A stretch of 64,000 nt of DNA from Clarireedia homoeocarpa (lineage: Eukaryota; Ascomycota; Leotiomycetes; Helotiales; Rutstroemiaceae), in contig LNKV01000034.1 in assembly GCA_001465935.1 (NCBI GenBank), positions 248,001-312,000 of the forward strand, given 5' to 3'. A program made the translations under genes and the position numbers. Shown here one piece after another: positions 45,488 through 58,128 of the stretch (positions within the stretch are counted from its first letter, which is position 1; every line of letters starts with the position of its first letter). The notes under the pieces were generated by a model. It was not told where the DNA came from, ran no database searches, and saw only the letters and a list, made by a program, of their open reading frames with translations.

Positions 45488-47007
45488 ACTTACCCTCAAG
45501 TTAGCCAACATCAAAGAAGGATTTTTTTACATACAAGATATTTTGATGGACTTTTCGAACGCAGTACCAAATTATTGATCAGAAACATCACGAACATCAT
45601 GCATGGAAGAATGGACAGAGTTCACGGCACTCGCTATTTAGTGATTGAAAGATGATGAAGGTGGCAAGGCGACGGGTAGTTACACTGCTCCTATGGTACC
45701 AGCCACGGCTTGTTGATGAGTGAGCGCGAATTCCCCTTCTATACAGTACTGCATAGCTGTAATATCCTACATCTTCGCTTCTCCTTTTCCATCGATCTTG
45801 TAGACCTAGTTCCGGCTAGATAGCGCGCCGCGAAAGGTAAAATGCAACATGGAGACGCCGCGGCGGTAGGTTTTCATAGCAAAGCAGTAAATACAAATCA
45901 ACCTTCTGCAATCATATTACTGTACAATAACTTCCCTTTTGTGACTTTAATTGTTTGAAATTTGAGCGCTGGAATTCGTAGCGTTTTAGAACCATTCTAC
46001 CAAGCTGTACTTGCCGACTTTCCAAAATTTAGAATTCAACAGATGTAACGTACAATCTTTTTAAGCTGGCCGTGAATTCTTCATAATGGTAGATGTGATC
46101 CCGCGCCCTAGAATTGTCACTTGAATCACTAAAATTCGTGCAGAACCAAAGTGCTTTTGGTGCTGTTAGTGCTAGTGAAATAGACTCACAGTGCAACAAC
46201 ACACAGGAGACAAAGAGAAAGAGTGCCATACCCGCTCGAGATGTTCTGCTATGCTATCCCTACCGATCCACGGAGACTTGAAGCTGTGCGCCTCTGCACC
46301 TGTTCTCGTCGGCTCGAAGCAAACCCGACGGGCCTAACACGACATGCCTTCAACCACCCAGTTATTGGCTCAACATTACCGTGTTATCACGTATGAGCAT
46401 TGACATTGAGATTGTCATGGCGCCAGCTGCTTTCTTCATCAATTCCCATAGCAACAGCACTTTCCACAATGTTTTCAACACCTAAATGTGGATGGCCACC
46501 AGATGACTGAATGATAAGTGAGGAGGCATTTCCACGGCGCAAGCCATAGTAGGGAAAGAAAAGCCTATTCAGGGGAGATCGTATTGAGCTCGAAAGCCCA
46601 GGATACATCCTGTAGTTAAGTAATCAGCGGTATGAACGATCAACCCGTAAGGTTTCAAAACTATCAGAATGATTGGCACGGGCGCAGGAAGTTGAGACAC
46701 GTAGCCCTTGGTTGGTTGGCGCTTTCCCCAGACCTGTCCGTTCTGATTGTGATACTTCTCAATTTCCGTGTTTCACGATACATATCGTGTATTTTCGCAA
46801 AATATCTCCCTTTCCCATCATAAAAAGGATCAACTGAGATTCGACAAAGGTTGCGGTATTTTTCTTACGACTTATCTTTCGTGGCTTAGTCACAGGCGTA
46901 AAAACGGAGAAACCATTTCCACCGCTTCCATTTTCGATACCGCTCAACGGCAGAATTTCCTGGTCGGCTGTTTACCCTTCAATCGCATTCATAAACGACT
47001 CGACGTG
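45488..47007. other. Intergenic region with weak minus-strand ORFs
   Basis: Two minus-strand frames, 46387-46608 (73 codons) and 46029-46229 (66 codons with a hydrophobic start, MALFLFVSCVLLHC), could be parts of a small gene; I could not join them with good splice sites. The remainder upstream of 47008 is the promoter of the MTHFS-like gene. Confidence 0.3.
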
Positions 47008-47871
47008 ATGACTATTTCACGAGCACAGCTCCCTGGTCCATCACCTCCTCCTTCCTCCCATAAATCCGAAGTACGACATCGAGTGTGGGACGAATTGCGC
47101 TACGTAGCGATTCCAGATTCTCGATTTGATAATGACTATTCCTCATTTATCTGCGACTTCGTGGGTTCCAACGACGCTGGTCGCCACTTGATCGAGCTGC
47201 CTTGCTACAGCAGGGCTCAGAAGCTGTTCATTGCACCAGACAATTGTTTACAAGAGTTGAGATATCAAGCCTTGAGGGATGGGAAGACTGTATTATGCAC
47301 GACATATGGCATACGCAGAGGATTCTTTCTTCTAGATCCCAAAGTGATACCGGAACGGAAGTGGGAGTTGGCGAGTGTGCTTGATGGTATGGAGAAGCTG
47401 GGCCGACATGTTACCTTGACGGAGATGCGACAAGCGAATCTGCAGATCCCCCTGATGGTTACAGGCACTGGTGCAATTAATCACAAAGGGTTAAGATTCG
47501 GTAAGGGACATGGATTCTTCGATCTGGAATGGGCGATGCTATATTCGATCGGAGTGGTAACTAAGGACACTAAGACAATAGCACTGGTTCACGAATGCCA
47601 AGTACTGGACGAGGAGCTGAAAGGGGAACAATGGGATACGGGATGCGATTTTGTGGTGACGAATAAAAGAGTTATTCAGGTTTCGGGGGCGAGCAAGCCA
47701 GGATGTGGCATTCTTTGGGACAGATTGGAGGAGAACATGATGGACGATATTGAACCGCTGCGAGAGTTGAAGAGTCTTATATTCCCGCCCGAGTTGAAGT
47801 CTCCCCAAGAGAAAATGGACTTTTCTGAGGAGGCTCGACTGTACATGAATTATGCTGCGTTTGATTATTAG
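47008..47871 (+). CDS. 5-formyltetrahydrofolate cyclo-ligase-like (MTHFS domain) protein
   Basis: A single exon of 287 aa. The frame is open further upstream but begins only at GTG, so the ATG at 47008 is used. The pattern fits the MTHFS-domain superfamily: HRVWDELRYVAIPDSRFDNDYSS with an F-rich tail, CLQELRYQALRDGKTVL, a GFFLLDP strand, LMVTGTGAINHKGLRFGKG (phosphate-binding loop region), and ALVHECQVLDEEL. True cyclo-ligases convert 5-formyl-THF to 5,10-methenyl-THF with ATP and are about 200 aa. This longer form resembles the MTHFSD/YgfA-like proteins, whose activity is not established. The family call is good; the reaction is uncertain. Confidence 0.78.
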   Translation: MTISRAQLPGPSPPPSSHKSEVRHRVWDELRYVAIPDSRFDNDYSSFICDFVGSNDAGRHLIELPCYSRAQKLFIAPDNCLQELRYQALRDGKTVLCTTYGIRRGFFLLDPKVIPERKWELASVLDGMEKLGRHVTLTEMRQANLQIPLMVTGTGAINHKGLRFGKGHGFFDLEWAMLYSIGVVTKDTKTIALVHECQVLDEELKGEQWDTGCDFVVTNKRVIQVSGASKPGCGILWDRLEENMMDDIEPLRELKSLIFPPELKSPQEKMDFSEEARLYMNYAAFDY

Positions 47872-48667
47872 CCATCAATGAGACAAGAAGTCATCTGTCA
47901 AACAACGGACCAACACAGCTGTACTAAGCCAGCCGACAGAAGTATATAAAAAAGAAAGATGAATGTGATTATTTCCGCCATTATTGTTGTAGTATTGTTC
48001 ATGAAAGTCTAAAAAGGTACTTGCAAGCTGTGGATCGGCTTTGTCCAGAAATACATCCAAACCGTAGGTTGAGGAAAACCTTGTTCCTTGGTATGATAGC
48101 TCTAGTGATATACTTGATCTACATGAAAGCATTTAAGAGGTAGAAACCAGTTTGGTCATTTGGATAAATAATGACTCCTAGTCTGAAATGAAGTTCAAAG
48201 TGTTGAAAATCACGTGTGTCGTTGTATAGCTTCGAGTCGCCGATGAATGAATGAAACCAAGATACTATTGTAAAAAAGGCAGCGCAGTAGACTGTAGATC
48301 ATCAAAAAAAGCTGGAAGGGTTCAACGCCATTAACCAAACACAAAAACAACTGAAATAAAGAGCACTTTGTTAGAAAAGAACAGCAAGTTCAGCACAAAG
48401 AACAGGATAAAGTAGGTGGCATGGCCACTTCTTTGAAAGCCAGAAGTGAAAGAACACTGCAAGAGATCAGAGTTGTTATATTCCAATGAACAAACACGTT
48501 CAAACAACTATTTAAATGACCACATTTACCCCTCAACGATGAGCTTCTCTTGTATCATCATCCATACCAGAGCCTTTCCCGCACAACAGGACAGACTCAA
48601 GTACATAAGCACTCGATCACTCCCTGCTCAACAGACTCACCGAAATCTGAATTCTGTTCACCTCAAT
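47872..48667. other. Intergenic region
   Basis: It includes the 3' flank of the MTHFS-like gene and the upstream region of the next gene. The frame of the next gene stays open back to 48446 (with an ATG at 48539), but that part looks noncoding. Confidence 0.45.
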
Positions 48668-49246
48668 ATGCCTGCCAGACTTTCAAAAGAGGAGCAGCTG
48701 TTCGCCGATGAGGTTGACGCTTTGCAAATTGCACGCACAGATGCTCACATATTGTTTGGACATAGTGCTCTCAAAATCCACCGATCAGCTCACGATAGTC
48801 CTGAATGGTGGGAAAACGCTGCTGAGTACGTGACACGCGGCAAAAGACGGGCCAAATCAGAAGCTCTTTTGGACTGGTACGGTGGCGTCTTCGAGAGTGT
48901 CTATTGTCATAACCTTGATGGGTCCCATGGGCTTTTTCAGAAAGCCCGAGATCGTAGAGCCTGGGATCTAATTAGTTACATTCGTCTAGCACTCACATGC
49001 ATCGGAAAGGTGGCTCTGAGGTATATTAGCACGTTGGAAGCAACAGCAGGCTCGGATGTAAGCGGACGTGTGGAGGAAGAAACCGGGGGGTATAGAATTA
49101 CCGAGGACGGATTGGAGGCATTGGTTGGAACGTTCAGGGAACGATTCCACACCGTCGATAATGGGGAAAGTAAAGAATATCTGAAGAAAGTTGTCGGCGA
49201 GGTCGAGGTCATGGTTAAGGTCTTGGAAGATATGAGACTACTCTAG
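48668..49246 (+). CDS. Hypothetical protein, 192 aa
   Basis: A single exon starting at ATG 48668 (MPARLSKEEQLFADEVDALQ) and ending TAG 49246. An upstream in-frame ATG at 48539 would add 43 residues of poor coding quality. I do not recognise the family. The protein looks alpha-helical and charged (RTDAHILFGHSALKIHRS, WDLISYIRLALTCIGKVALR, EYLKKVVGEVEVMVKVLEDM) with no signal peptide or membrane segment. The stop falls at a natural amphipathic end, so it reads as a complete small protein, possibly lineage-specific. Confidence 0.55.
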   Translation: MPARLSKEEQLFADEVDALQIARTDAHILFGHSALKIHRSAHDSPEWWENAAEYVTRGKRRAKSEALLDWYGGVFESVYCHNLDGSHGLFQKARDRRAWDLISYIRLALTCIGKVALRYISTLEATAGSDVSGRVEEETGGYRITEDGLEALVGTFRERFHTVDNGESKEYLKKVVGEVEVMVKVLEDMRLL

Positions 49247-50566
49247 GAGTAGTAGCCAAAGATGCGGTATCTGATACTCAAGTTGCTACGATTGATTAAA
49301 TTGTTACCGAAAGACAGCAGACTCAATTTTCTTTTTGAAATACAGCAATAAAATATAGAATATATCCGGAATTAAAAAACCTTGCAGATGCGTTGTTTCG
49401 TAAAAGTCTTGACATATATTGAAATTGTGAATTAACGACTGAATATTTTGTGTTGAATTAGGTGAGTGCAAATGAGCAATCAAAATCTCGATCAGTGGAG
49501 CGACAACTGTAGCAGCTTCCTTAGGCTGAAGAGTTTCTCTCTGTATCAGTGCCTCCAGTGTTGATGCCGTCATGGAAGGATGAAAACTTTCTAGGAAAAC
49601 CGTGTCGCGAGAAAGATGCCATGACGACGCTCAATACAACAACAGTGAGAGATGTGAGAATCACAATAAAATCTAGGGCGGTTCGATGAAAGGGCATAGC
49701 AGCCGAACAAAGCTGTCATCTTTTGCATTCATTCATTGGAGAAAAGAACATTTGATGAACAATGTCGGAGGGGCGAATGAGGTACTGTTCTCCTCGAAAC
49801 CAACATATTTCCCACGGCCATTTCAACCAACTGTTGTATGTCCGTTATGGAACTCGCTCAGAATCCTCAACTTGCAGTTTTCTATTCGCCCTCATGCAGC
49901 CCCAGCTCAAAGATCTTGCTGCAACCTTTTCTAGCCACACAAACCAAATATGGCTTCCAACTAGGTATGAGGCAATGGTGCTACAAGACTTACAAAAAAG
50001 AATTGCTCGATCAATTGGTGAAGAGACAAACATACGCGGAGGTAATGTTCACACAAAAAAAGATAGCCATTTGTAAAACCTAAACGGAACGTCTAGTAAG
50101 GCCGAGAGACTGAGCTCACATCCAGAGTCATGCAGGACTTTGGCGGATGACCCATGCTGTAACTCGTTCACTTGAACAATGTTGCAATTTGAAGTATACT
50201 CTGCGAACCACCAAATATTCTACTCGGCATCCTCATAAACACCTGAATTGCATGTATCCTTGATACTATGCGCTTATGCTATGCACCGCGGCACCGCGAA
50301 TACCTTTCCATCTGAGCCATTTTCCCTAGCCATGCAATCATACTTACACTATTCATCCTTGCGCCGGGTCATTAAAATACCCCTACAAGCACACATGAAA
50401 GCAGGTGTTAAAAGAAACACGGGGACTTGGAAAGCGGGGGTTGATATTGTAAGTTCATTTCATGCACGCTAATTAACCCACTCCAGTACCAGCCTCCATC
50501 TGAAGCTTACTTCAAACCCGAATGTTCTTGCTTCCTAACATCCGGTTCCCGGTATAACCTGCCAGC
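49247..50566. other. Intergenic region with one weak minus-strand ORF
   Basis: A minus-strand frame 49304-49573 (89 codons, starting MTASTLEALIQRETLQPKEA) has protein-like composition in its first half and turns AT-rich in the second. It may be a degraded fragment. The rest shows nothing recognisable. Confidence 0.35.
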
Positions 50567-53500
50567 CTACCAATAAGGAGGTCTCAAACCCGCAAAGTTT
50601 GATGTTATTGATGAATTATCTCCTCCATCATCTTTTTTTCGTTGTCCTGTTAACTATTTCCGCAGTCAATGTTAGCATGATCCTGTTCTCCTGAGAAGCA
50701 CAAAGATAACTTACCTCCAGTTGTACATGCCGATGTAGGTGAACCAGCCAATCCACATAACTTTGAGCTTCGTTGTTCCTGTCCTCCACCAGTAATCTTG
50801 CAAACTCGTATTCTGCTCCATCAAGACCTTGTCGCGCGAGCTGTATGGTCAATGCTTTTGAGCCCCTCATTGTCTTAAGATATTCGATAATGTTCCGTAC
50901 TTGTGCGTTGAGGTGTGTTTGCAGAATAGGGATTGACGAGAGGTACGGGTCGAGTGCTTTCAGATCACCTTTATCGTCGCCAAACAGATCAACAAGTAAG
51001 TTGGGCGATGTTTGAGCGTGAAGCCATAAGTAGCAGTTCTGTCCATTGTCCACCAGGTATACTCCACCTTCCTCCACTCTCGAGAATGATGCTCGAACCG
51101 AGGGTGGCATTTGTAGGTGGCCATCTTCGTTTGCGAAACCGTCTTCGGGATTGAGGTTGTGAATAGGTATCATCCTCGGATAAAGGTACAAAGATAACTC
51201 TAGAGCGCCCATGTTCTTGATCATGCGCATGTCATGAACTCGTCGATCAGAAGGTTCGTGTCCCCCTTTGAATGCTCGAGATTTCACAAGCCCTAGGATG
51301 TACATGCTGAATTCTTTCAGATGTTCTGGAAGGACCAATTGGCCTGGAGGATGCGACCCAGAGAAGTTTTTTCGATATCCGGCAAGAATATCTACGTTCT
51401 TTTCCGACAGTGCCCCACGGATCTCCTTCAAAGAGTTCGTCATCATTTTGGAAGCGGCTTCTTTTGCGATCAACGCATAAACAGCATCTTGGTCAACGAA
51501 GTTCATGCATTCTTTGGGCTGATCACTGACACTAGCGATAACGTTCGAACATCTTACTCTTCGCTCGCCGCTTGCTGTAGTGTAGAGCAATGCACTTTGA
51601 AAGTGAGCATCTAATTTTGCGTCCAATTTTCCGTCGTAACTGAAAAGAACTCCTAGAGCTTTGTCTGAGTCGATTACACCAAACTCAACATCTGCACCAA
51701 AAGTATGCTGAACAAAGTTGCCATGGTAGGCAGATACCTGCAGACCATTTGAGCATCGAACCTTCAGCAGGGCCTGATAACCAGTTTCTCGGGTGACCGT
51801 TCGTACAATCTCATTCGACAATTTTTCCGTGTCTCGTGGAGAGACGAAGTTGGGGTAATAAAATGTTTCTCCTCCGGTAGCGGCAGCGACGTGGCCTGCA
51901 TCGTTAGCGACGCCAGAAGGCTTGAGGATTTTAGACTTACCAACTGTTGCAATATCCAGATATCCTCCACCAGGAGCTGCAAGGAACAAGGCAATACCAA
52001 CTCCGGCAGCCACCATCTTATCAGCCGCTTTTCTCCAGCCAGGATGTTCGGTAGTGAAAAGTTTCTTGTCAACTTCCCCACCATGTTGTTTCCCGTCGTC
52101 GCGGAGGAACAGCCTCCCAGGTCCCCACGTTGGAAGAGCAGATAGAGAGCACACAATTTTACCGCCGGTTTTCTCCAAGGCTGCAAATGCCGCATTGATG
52201 GTAGGTAGTAGTGCTGGCTCTGAATTTTTGATCTGAGAAAAAAGGGTTGGGAGCTGTCCTAGTAGAGCAGTAATGTTTGACTTGGCTTCATACGGATCCA
52301 CGAATAGTCCTTCACCCAAAGGAACGAAAGGATCTTCAATATCAGGCATTATCAACATTTGAGCTTGGTCCAGATTAGGATGCACATTATAAAAATGAAT
52401 GTCCTTGTCGTAAGTGACAAATCCGACTTTAGAACCCTCAGGTATCCTGCGTTTGGGTGACTTATCTTCTTCAGTGGCATCGTCGCCTCCATACAAAGCT
52501 GCCAAGATTCCTTCACAGAAAGCCTCCAGGAACCCTTTATTGAAAGCCTCCTGCCCGACATCAATCAAGAAGAGCCACCTTAATCCTACCGGCTGTTTTG
52601 ACCAGTATTCCTTGGGCACCAAAAACTCTACCGTCCCCCGGGTGAGTTCAGGTCGCTGGTCCCTATCCACCCTAGCCCCTTGTGGCGTGGTTGCGCAAAA
52701 ATACTCTGGAGGAACGTCGTTTGCATAATTGCACATGTTACACACAAATTTGTTTCCTCCTGCTCTAAAAACCATGAAGGGATTGATATATGCGCGACAT
52801 CTGTGACATCTAGGAGGGCCTGAATCTCCAAAATCCAGAACTGGTATTTCAAGCTCGCCTGGTTGAAGCGCAGCTAATGGTTGTAAAAGAAGACCGAGGG
52901 GTAGGGCAGTCGACTGTAAGGCGTCCGCAGTCGATGGTATATTGTTCAGACTCAACCGCGTGAACTTCGGTGATGAGTTGCCTTGATCAAACGCCACAAA
53001 AGATACCGCCGCAGGAGGAGGAAGATGGTGTTCAAAAGTCGGATATACATTCTTGAGGTAGTATTGCGCAATGGCATCTCTTGATCGAGGTACACTTGGA
53101 ATCTCGTCTGGATTAACTCGACCTTGCGCCGACGTCTGTACATTTCCAGAAAACCCCGAATCTACAGAACCATTTCTAGCGGCGAATTCCACAGGCGTCA
53201 CAGAATTCGCAGGGTTGAATGGCGCATTCACTGGAGCCGGGAATTGTGACATTTGTGGTGTAATTGGTGTGTTCATAAATTGGCCGCCCGGAGAGGGCAT
53301 TGCCGATGGATCGGCATTCAGATATGCTGAAGGAGGAACCCCGCCCTGCGGCATACCATTGAAAGCCTGCGAAGAACCTTGAGGCTCGACGACATGATAT
53401 GCATGTCGGTCCTTCTTCTTCTTTCTCGCAGCAGGTTGCTGGTTCGCAATTTGAAGATTCTCCATACCGAGTTCGTGGGGTTCGGTGGGATTCATCGTAG

Positions 53501-53645
53501 GATGTTCATAGTCCTGATGGGGCGGATAACTACCATAAGGTGGCTGCTGTTGCTACGTCTCGCGGTCAGTGCCTCCCTCTAGAACGACACCCTACAGAAT
53601 GATGGGAAAATTCGACAGGTTGCTTACGAAGGGAGGCTGCGCCAT
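50567..53645 (-). CDS. SEC24: COPII coat protein SEC24
   Basis: The model is complement(join(50567..50653, 50715..53552, 53628..53645)), 980 aa. Exon 1 is only six codons (MAQPPF), joined across a 75-nt intron to QQQPPYGSYPPHQDYEHP. The last exon adds LTGQRKKDDGG...LRPPYW after a 61-nt intron. SEC24 is the cargo-selecting subunit of the COPII coat, paired with SEC23 at ER exit sites. After a disordered Pro-rich head come the zinc finger (CHRC-x18-CNMC), the trunk (GLRWLFLIDVGQEAFNKG), the beta-sandwich, the helical domain and the gelsolin-like domain (VYLVDNGQNCYLWL). Length matches the family. Confidence 0.96.
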
Positions 53646-54179
53646 AGTTCTGTTAAAGATACTGGCAACTGTGAGATGTTATAACATTAAATCAAATCGC
53701 AAGTGTTTGGCAGATGATTCGAGACTGAACATCAAGAGGTGGACTCCATCAAGAAGGGGAGAAGAGAAGAAAAGATATGACCAACGTGGATGTTGATACG
53801 AACATGTAAAATATACAAACCCCCCGCCAGTAAGTAGCTACAAAATAATTTAAACTCCTTGAGGCTACCTTGCCTGATGGAAGTTCTTCCCTCCACTTAT
53901 TAGCCAGGCCCGGAACCTTAAATTTTTAGCGTGCCCATCGGGGATCGGTCGCGCGGCTCCAGCCTTGCATAGCTGCTAGGAGCTCGCTCTAACCTTGAAC
54001 GTAAAACAGAACAATTAACTTACATCTGCGCATCTTTTCTTTCGAAGCATTCCATCCCTCCTTTCAACAATCGCGACAACCTCAAACGCGCTCATAATCT
54101 GCGACTCAACTCAATTAGTAGCAGCTAGTCGCGCTACTCTCTGACCATCTCCCTTACCGCGACGCAATATGCGATAGCG
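53646..54179. promoter_or_regulatory. Shared divergent promoter region of SEC24 and CFT2
   Basis: These 534 bp lie between the two start codons, so both promoters must lie here. No specific element was recognised. Confidence 0.55.
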
Positions 54180-57100
54180 ATGTTTACCTTCTGCTCCTTG
54201 CAAGGAGCGCAATCCGAATCATCTGCATCACAATCCTTATTGGAGCTTGACGGTGGTATCAAAGTGCTGATCGATGTTGGTTGGGATGAGTCTTTTGATG
54301 TTGAGAAGCTGAAAGAGCTCGAGAAGTAGGTCAGCCTGCAAAACCCTGGTGAAGATTGCTAGATTATCAATGAAGATGCGTGGGTCGTGTAAAACAGACA
54401 TCAATACCAAAAACCTTTTACTCGCAATCATCCATTACCGCTTTACACTCTCTTGCATGTTCTTGGCTCATCGTTCTGTCACATCTTGCTGACTGCGGAC
54501 TCTTAGACAAATTCCCACCCTTTCAATCATTCTACTTACGCACGCTACCGTTGCGCATATCGCAGCATACGCACATTGCTGCAAACATTTCCCACTCTTC
54601 ACCCGGATTCCTGTTTATGCCACTCACCCAGTCATAGCTCTTGGAAGGACACTTCTGCAAGATTTATACACCTCCACACCCTTGGCCTCCACTATCATTC
54701 CAACAACAGCTCTTTCGGAAGGATCATACTCTTATTCGCAATCACTCTCGGAGAATCAAAATACTCAGATCCTTCTGCAACCACCAACAAGAGAAGAAAT
54801 CAACAACTACTTTTCCCTCATCCATCCTCTGAAATACTCGCAACCTCATCAACCTCTACCTTCGCCATTCTCACCACCGCTGAATGGCCTGACTATCACA
54901 GCTTACAACGCAGGACACAGTTTAGGAGGCACAATATGGCACATTCAACATGGATTAGAATCTGTTGTCTACGCAGTTGATTGGAACCAGGCTCGCGAGA
55001 ATGTGCTTGCAGGTGCAGCGTGGTTGGGTGGTGCAGGAGCTGGAGGGGCGGAGGTTATCGAGCAGCTACGAAAACCCACAGCCCTAATATGTAGCAGCAG
55101 AGGGGGAGAGAGGGTAGCTCTACCTGGAGGGAGAGCTAAGAGGGATGAACTCCTTCTTGATATGATCAAATCATCCGTCAGTAAGGGTGGTATAGTTCTC
55201 ATACCCACCGACTCTGGCGCGCGAATGATGGAGCTTGCTTATCTTCTCGAACATGCTTGGAGGACCGAGAACAAACAAGAGGAGAGTCCGTTCAAATCGG
55301 CAAAGCCTTACTTGGCAGTCAGCACGAGCGAACTGACGATGCGTTACACAAGAAGCATGTTTGAATGGATGGACGAATCGATTATTCGTGAATTTGAATC
55401 TCAGGGAGTGGAGCAAGTTGGCCAACAAAGGAACAAAGGTAACCGAGGAGAACAAGCTGATAAAGAAACGAAGCAAAATGAGGGACCATTCGACTTCAAG
55501 TATCTCCGCTTACTAGCACGGAAAGGCCAGATCGACCGGATTCTAAACGAAACAGACAACCTTGGACGGTCCATCGGCAAAGTAATTCTGGCCAGCGATA
55601 CTTCTCTGGAATGGGGTTTTTCGAAAGAAGTGTTACGTAAAATTGCTGACGACACTCGGAACCTTGTAATACTTACCGAAAAGTTAAATCCACTCACTGG
55701 TGTGCCAAAGTTGGGTAGAACTCTCTGGTCCTGGTGGGAAGAGCGGCGCGATGGCGTCGCTGTAGAGTCGGCGCCCAGTGGGACAAGCTTGGAGCAAGTT
55801 CATGGAGGTGGAAGAGTTCTTGAAATTAAGGAAGCGAAGCGTGTTGCACTAGAAGGTAATGACCTTGCTATTTATCAACAGTGGTTAGCAACCCAGCGCC
55901 AACTGCAAACGACTCTTCAATCGGGAGGCGCTACTGCCCTTGAATCCTCTGCCGATGTTATTGATGATGCTTCGTCCGATTCATCCTCAGATTCTGATGA
56001 TTCTGAGACGGAACAACAAGGAAAAGCTCTCAATATCTCTACAACAATGGGGCAAGCGAACCGGAAAAAGATCGGTCTGAGTGATGAGGACCTTGGCATC
56101 AACATCTTGATTCGAAAGAAAGGTGTTCACGATTTTGACGTCAGGGGCAAGAAAGGTCGGGAGAAGATGTTTCCTATGGCGATGAAAAGGAGGCGAAATG
56201 ATGATTTCGGAGAGATAATAAGACCCGAAGAATTCTTACGGGCAGAAGAGAGAGATGAAGTCGATGGGCAGGACATGCGACAGCCTGGAAAATACGATAC
56301 GAAGGACACTCTAGGAAAGAAAAGGAAATGGGATGATGTGGCAGCTCTGAATGGGCGTAAGATGTCTATTGAAGGGAACAAACGGCAACAGACCGATCGT
56401 GAATCGTCTCCAGCCGATTCCTTAGAAGAAGATCTGGTTGAGAACGTAGAGGAAGAGATTGTGGGACCTTCGCGTCTCGAATACGTTGTTGAAAGCGTCA
56501 AGATCAATCTTCGAATTGCTTTTGTTGATTTTGCCGGAATTCACGACAAACGCAGTCTGCAGATGCTAATCCCCTTGATCCAGCCTCGAAAATTAATTCT
56601 TGTGAGTGGAATGAAGGACGAGACATTGACTCTGGCGAGCGATTGCCGGAAACTTCTCGCATCGCAACTCGGGAGCTCCGAACAAAAGGCTGTCGACGTA
56701 TTCACCCCGAATATCGGTGAAGTGGTTGACGCAAGCGTTGATACTAATGCTTGGGTTGTCAAGCTTACAGATTCGTTGGTCAAGCAGTTGCGTTGGCAGA
56801 ATGTCAAGGGTTTAGGCATCGTTACTCTCACAGGACGTCTGGAGAATACACATCTTGAGTCGAACGCCGAGCATGACTCCGAAGCAAGCAATAAGAAGCA
56901 GAAGATGTTGACAGGCGAAGCTGAGGAAGCACATGTTCAGGACGTCATCGAAGCAACCAAAGATCATACAGCAACACCAATATTAGATGTATTGCCTTCC
57001 AATATGGCGTCAGCAACTCGATCTGTAGCTCAACCTCTACACGTGGGCGATTTGAGATTAACAGATCTCCGCAAGATCATGCAGTCTTCAGGACTTACAG

Positions 57101-57291
57101 CGGAACTGCGCGGAGAGGGTACTTTACTCATTGACGGGACTGTTATTGTCCGCAAAAGTGGTACAGGAAGGATTGAAGTAGAAAGTGTCGGTATTGCAGC
57201 CGGCGGAAACTCCATGATGCAGCAAGGAAGTACCTTCTATGCGGTCAGGAGCAAGATCTATGAAGGCCTTGCAGTTGTAGCAGGAGGATAG
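54180..57291 (+). CDS. CFT2: Cleavage and polyadenylation factor subunit CFT2/CPSF2 (CPSF100)
   Basis: The model is join(54180..54325, 54507..57291), 976 aa. A 181-nt intron (GTAGGT donor, CTTAG acceptor) splits a Lys codon and gives LKELEKQIPTLSIILLTHA. The protein is a metallo-beta-lactamase/beta-CASP subunit of the pre-mRNA 3'-end processing complex. The catalytic HxHxDH motif of the sister protein CPSF73/Ysh1 is replaced here by THATVAHIAAYAHC, consistent with the known inactivity of this paralogue. Further landmarks are LTITAYNAGHSLGGTIWHI, the beta-CASP region (SKGGIVLIPTDSGARMMELA), a long acidic/charged insert (about residues 430-600), and a C-terminal domain from IAFVDFAGIHDKRSLQML. 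It is nuclear by family. Confidence 0.95.
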
Positions 57292-57638
57292 ACATGGAGA
57301 TCATGATTTGTTCTGATATTTGTATACAATATTACATCAATTTGTGGAAGGTCCAAGGTTGACCCTTTTCACTTGAAAATATTTGTTTACCGCGCGCACC
57401 CTCAAACATATTTTTTGAGTGACTCTCTCTTATGATTTTTGATGATGCTTTCTGGTTGTATGAACAGCCGTGAATCACCGCGGTTTGTTTGTGAGGCAGG
57501 AGGCTTATGTTTCACAACTATTCACTCATGCATTCATCTATCTGTTTATTTCTGCATCTTAGCCTAGATTGTGAGAATGATTCAGAAAGAAAAGGGGGGT
57601 TTTTTTCTTTGATCTTGCATCCTATATAATTCAGAGCA

Positions 57639-57676
<38 letters not shown>

Positions 57677-58128
57677 AGATATAAACGTTCCTCTATCCAT
57701 ATCCCTCGCGCCCACGATTCGAATACCTTACTCATAAATCAACATCAGTTCTATTCACAATAATCCTAACTACACCCAACAAGCTTAATCTTTCTCAAGC
57801 ATCACATAAAGACTTACAGCTGCCCAACGTGGCGTCCTTTCAGGAACGATCATTCGAGACAGTCTTGCCTCATCCTTACGCAAGGGTTATTGTATCCTAC
57901 GGACGACTTTGCGATCCTCTGAGCCTCATTCAACTCGTGCAGCTGATTCGTATACAAGCTTACGATATCTCCGGTCAGGAAATTGCTTATTTTCAAAGGT
58001 TTACAGCGCAATCAGATCCCATCAGCGGCTGGAATTTTCAACACGGCCAAGACCCAGGGCCACCGCCTCCACCTCATTCGCCAAACCAGGACGAATGCGA
58101 GATTGACACATATTGAACTACTCGAATC
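57292..58128. other. Intergenic region with 35-nt poly-T tract
   Basis: It holds the 3' flank of CFT2, a poly-T run and the upstream region of the next gene. A frame at 57829-58116 (starting only at GTG) reads protein-like, for example HPYARVIVSYGRLCDPLSL. It ends 12 nt before the next ATG in the same frame; I could not find a splice that joins it. Confidence 0.45.
57641..57675 (+). repeat. Poly-T homopolymer, 35 nt
   Basis: An uninterrupted T run. On the minus strand it reads as a Lys stretch and creates a false open frame. Confidence 0.95.

Noticed and set aside
57518..57715. Minus-strand frame with a poly-Lys run
   Set aside because: Artefact of the 35-nt poly-T tract.
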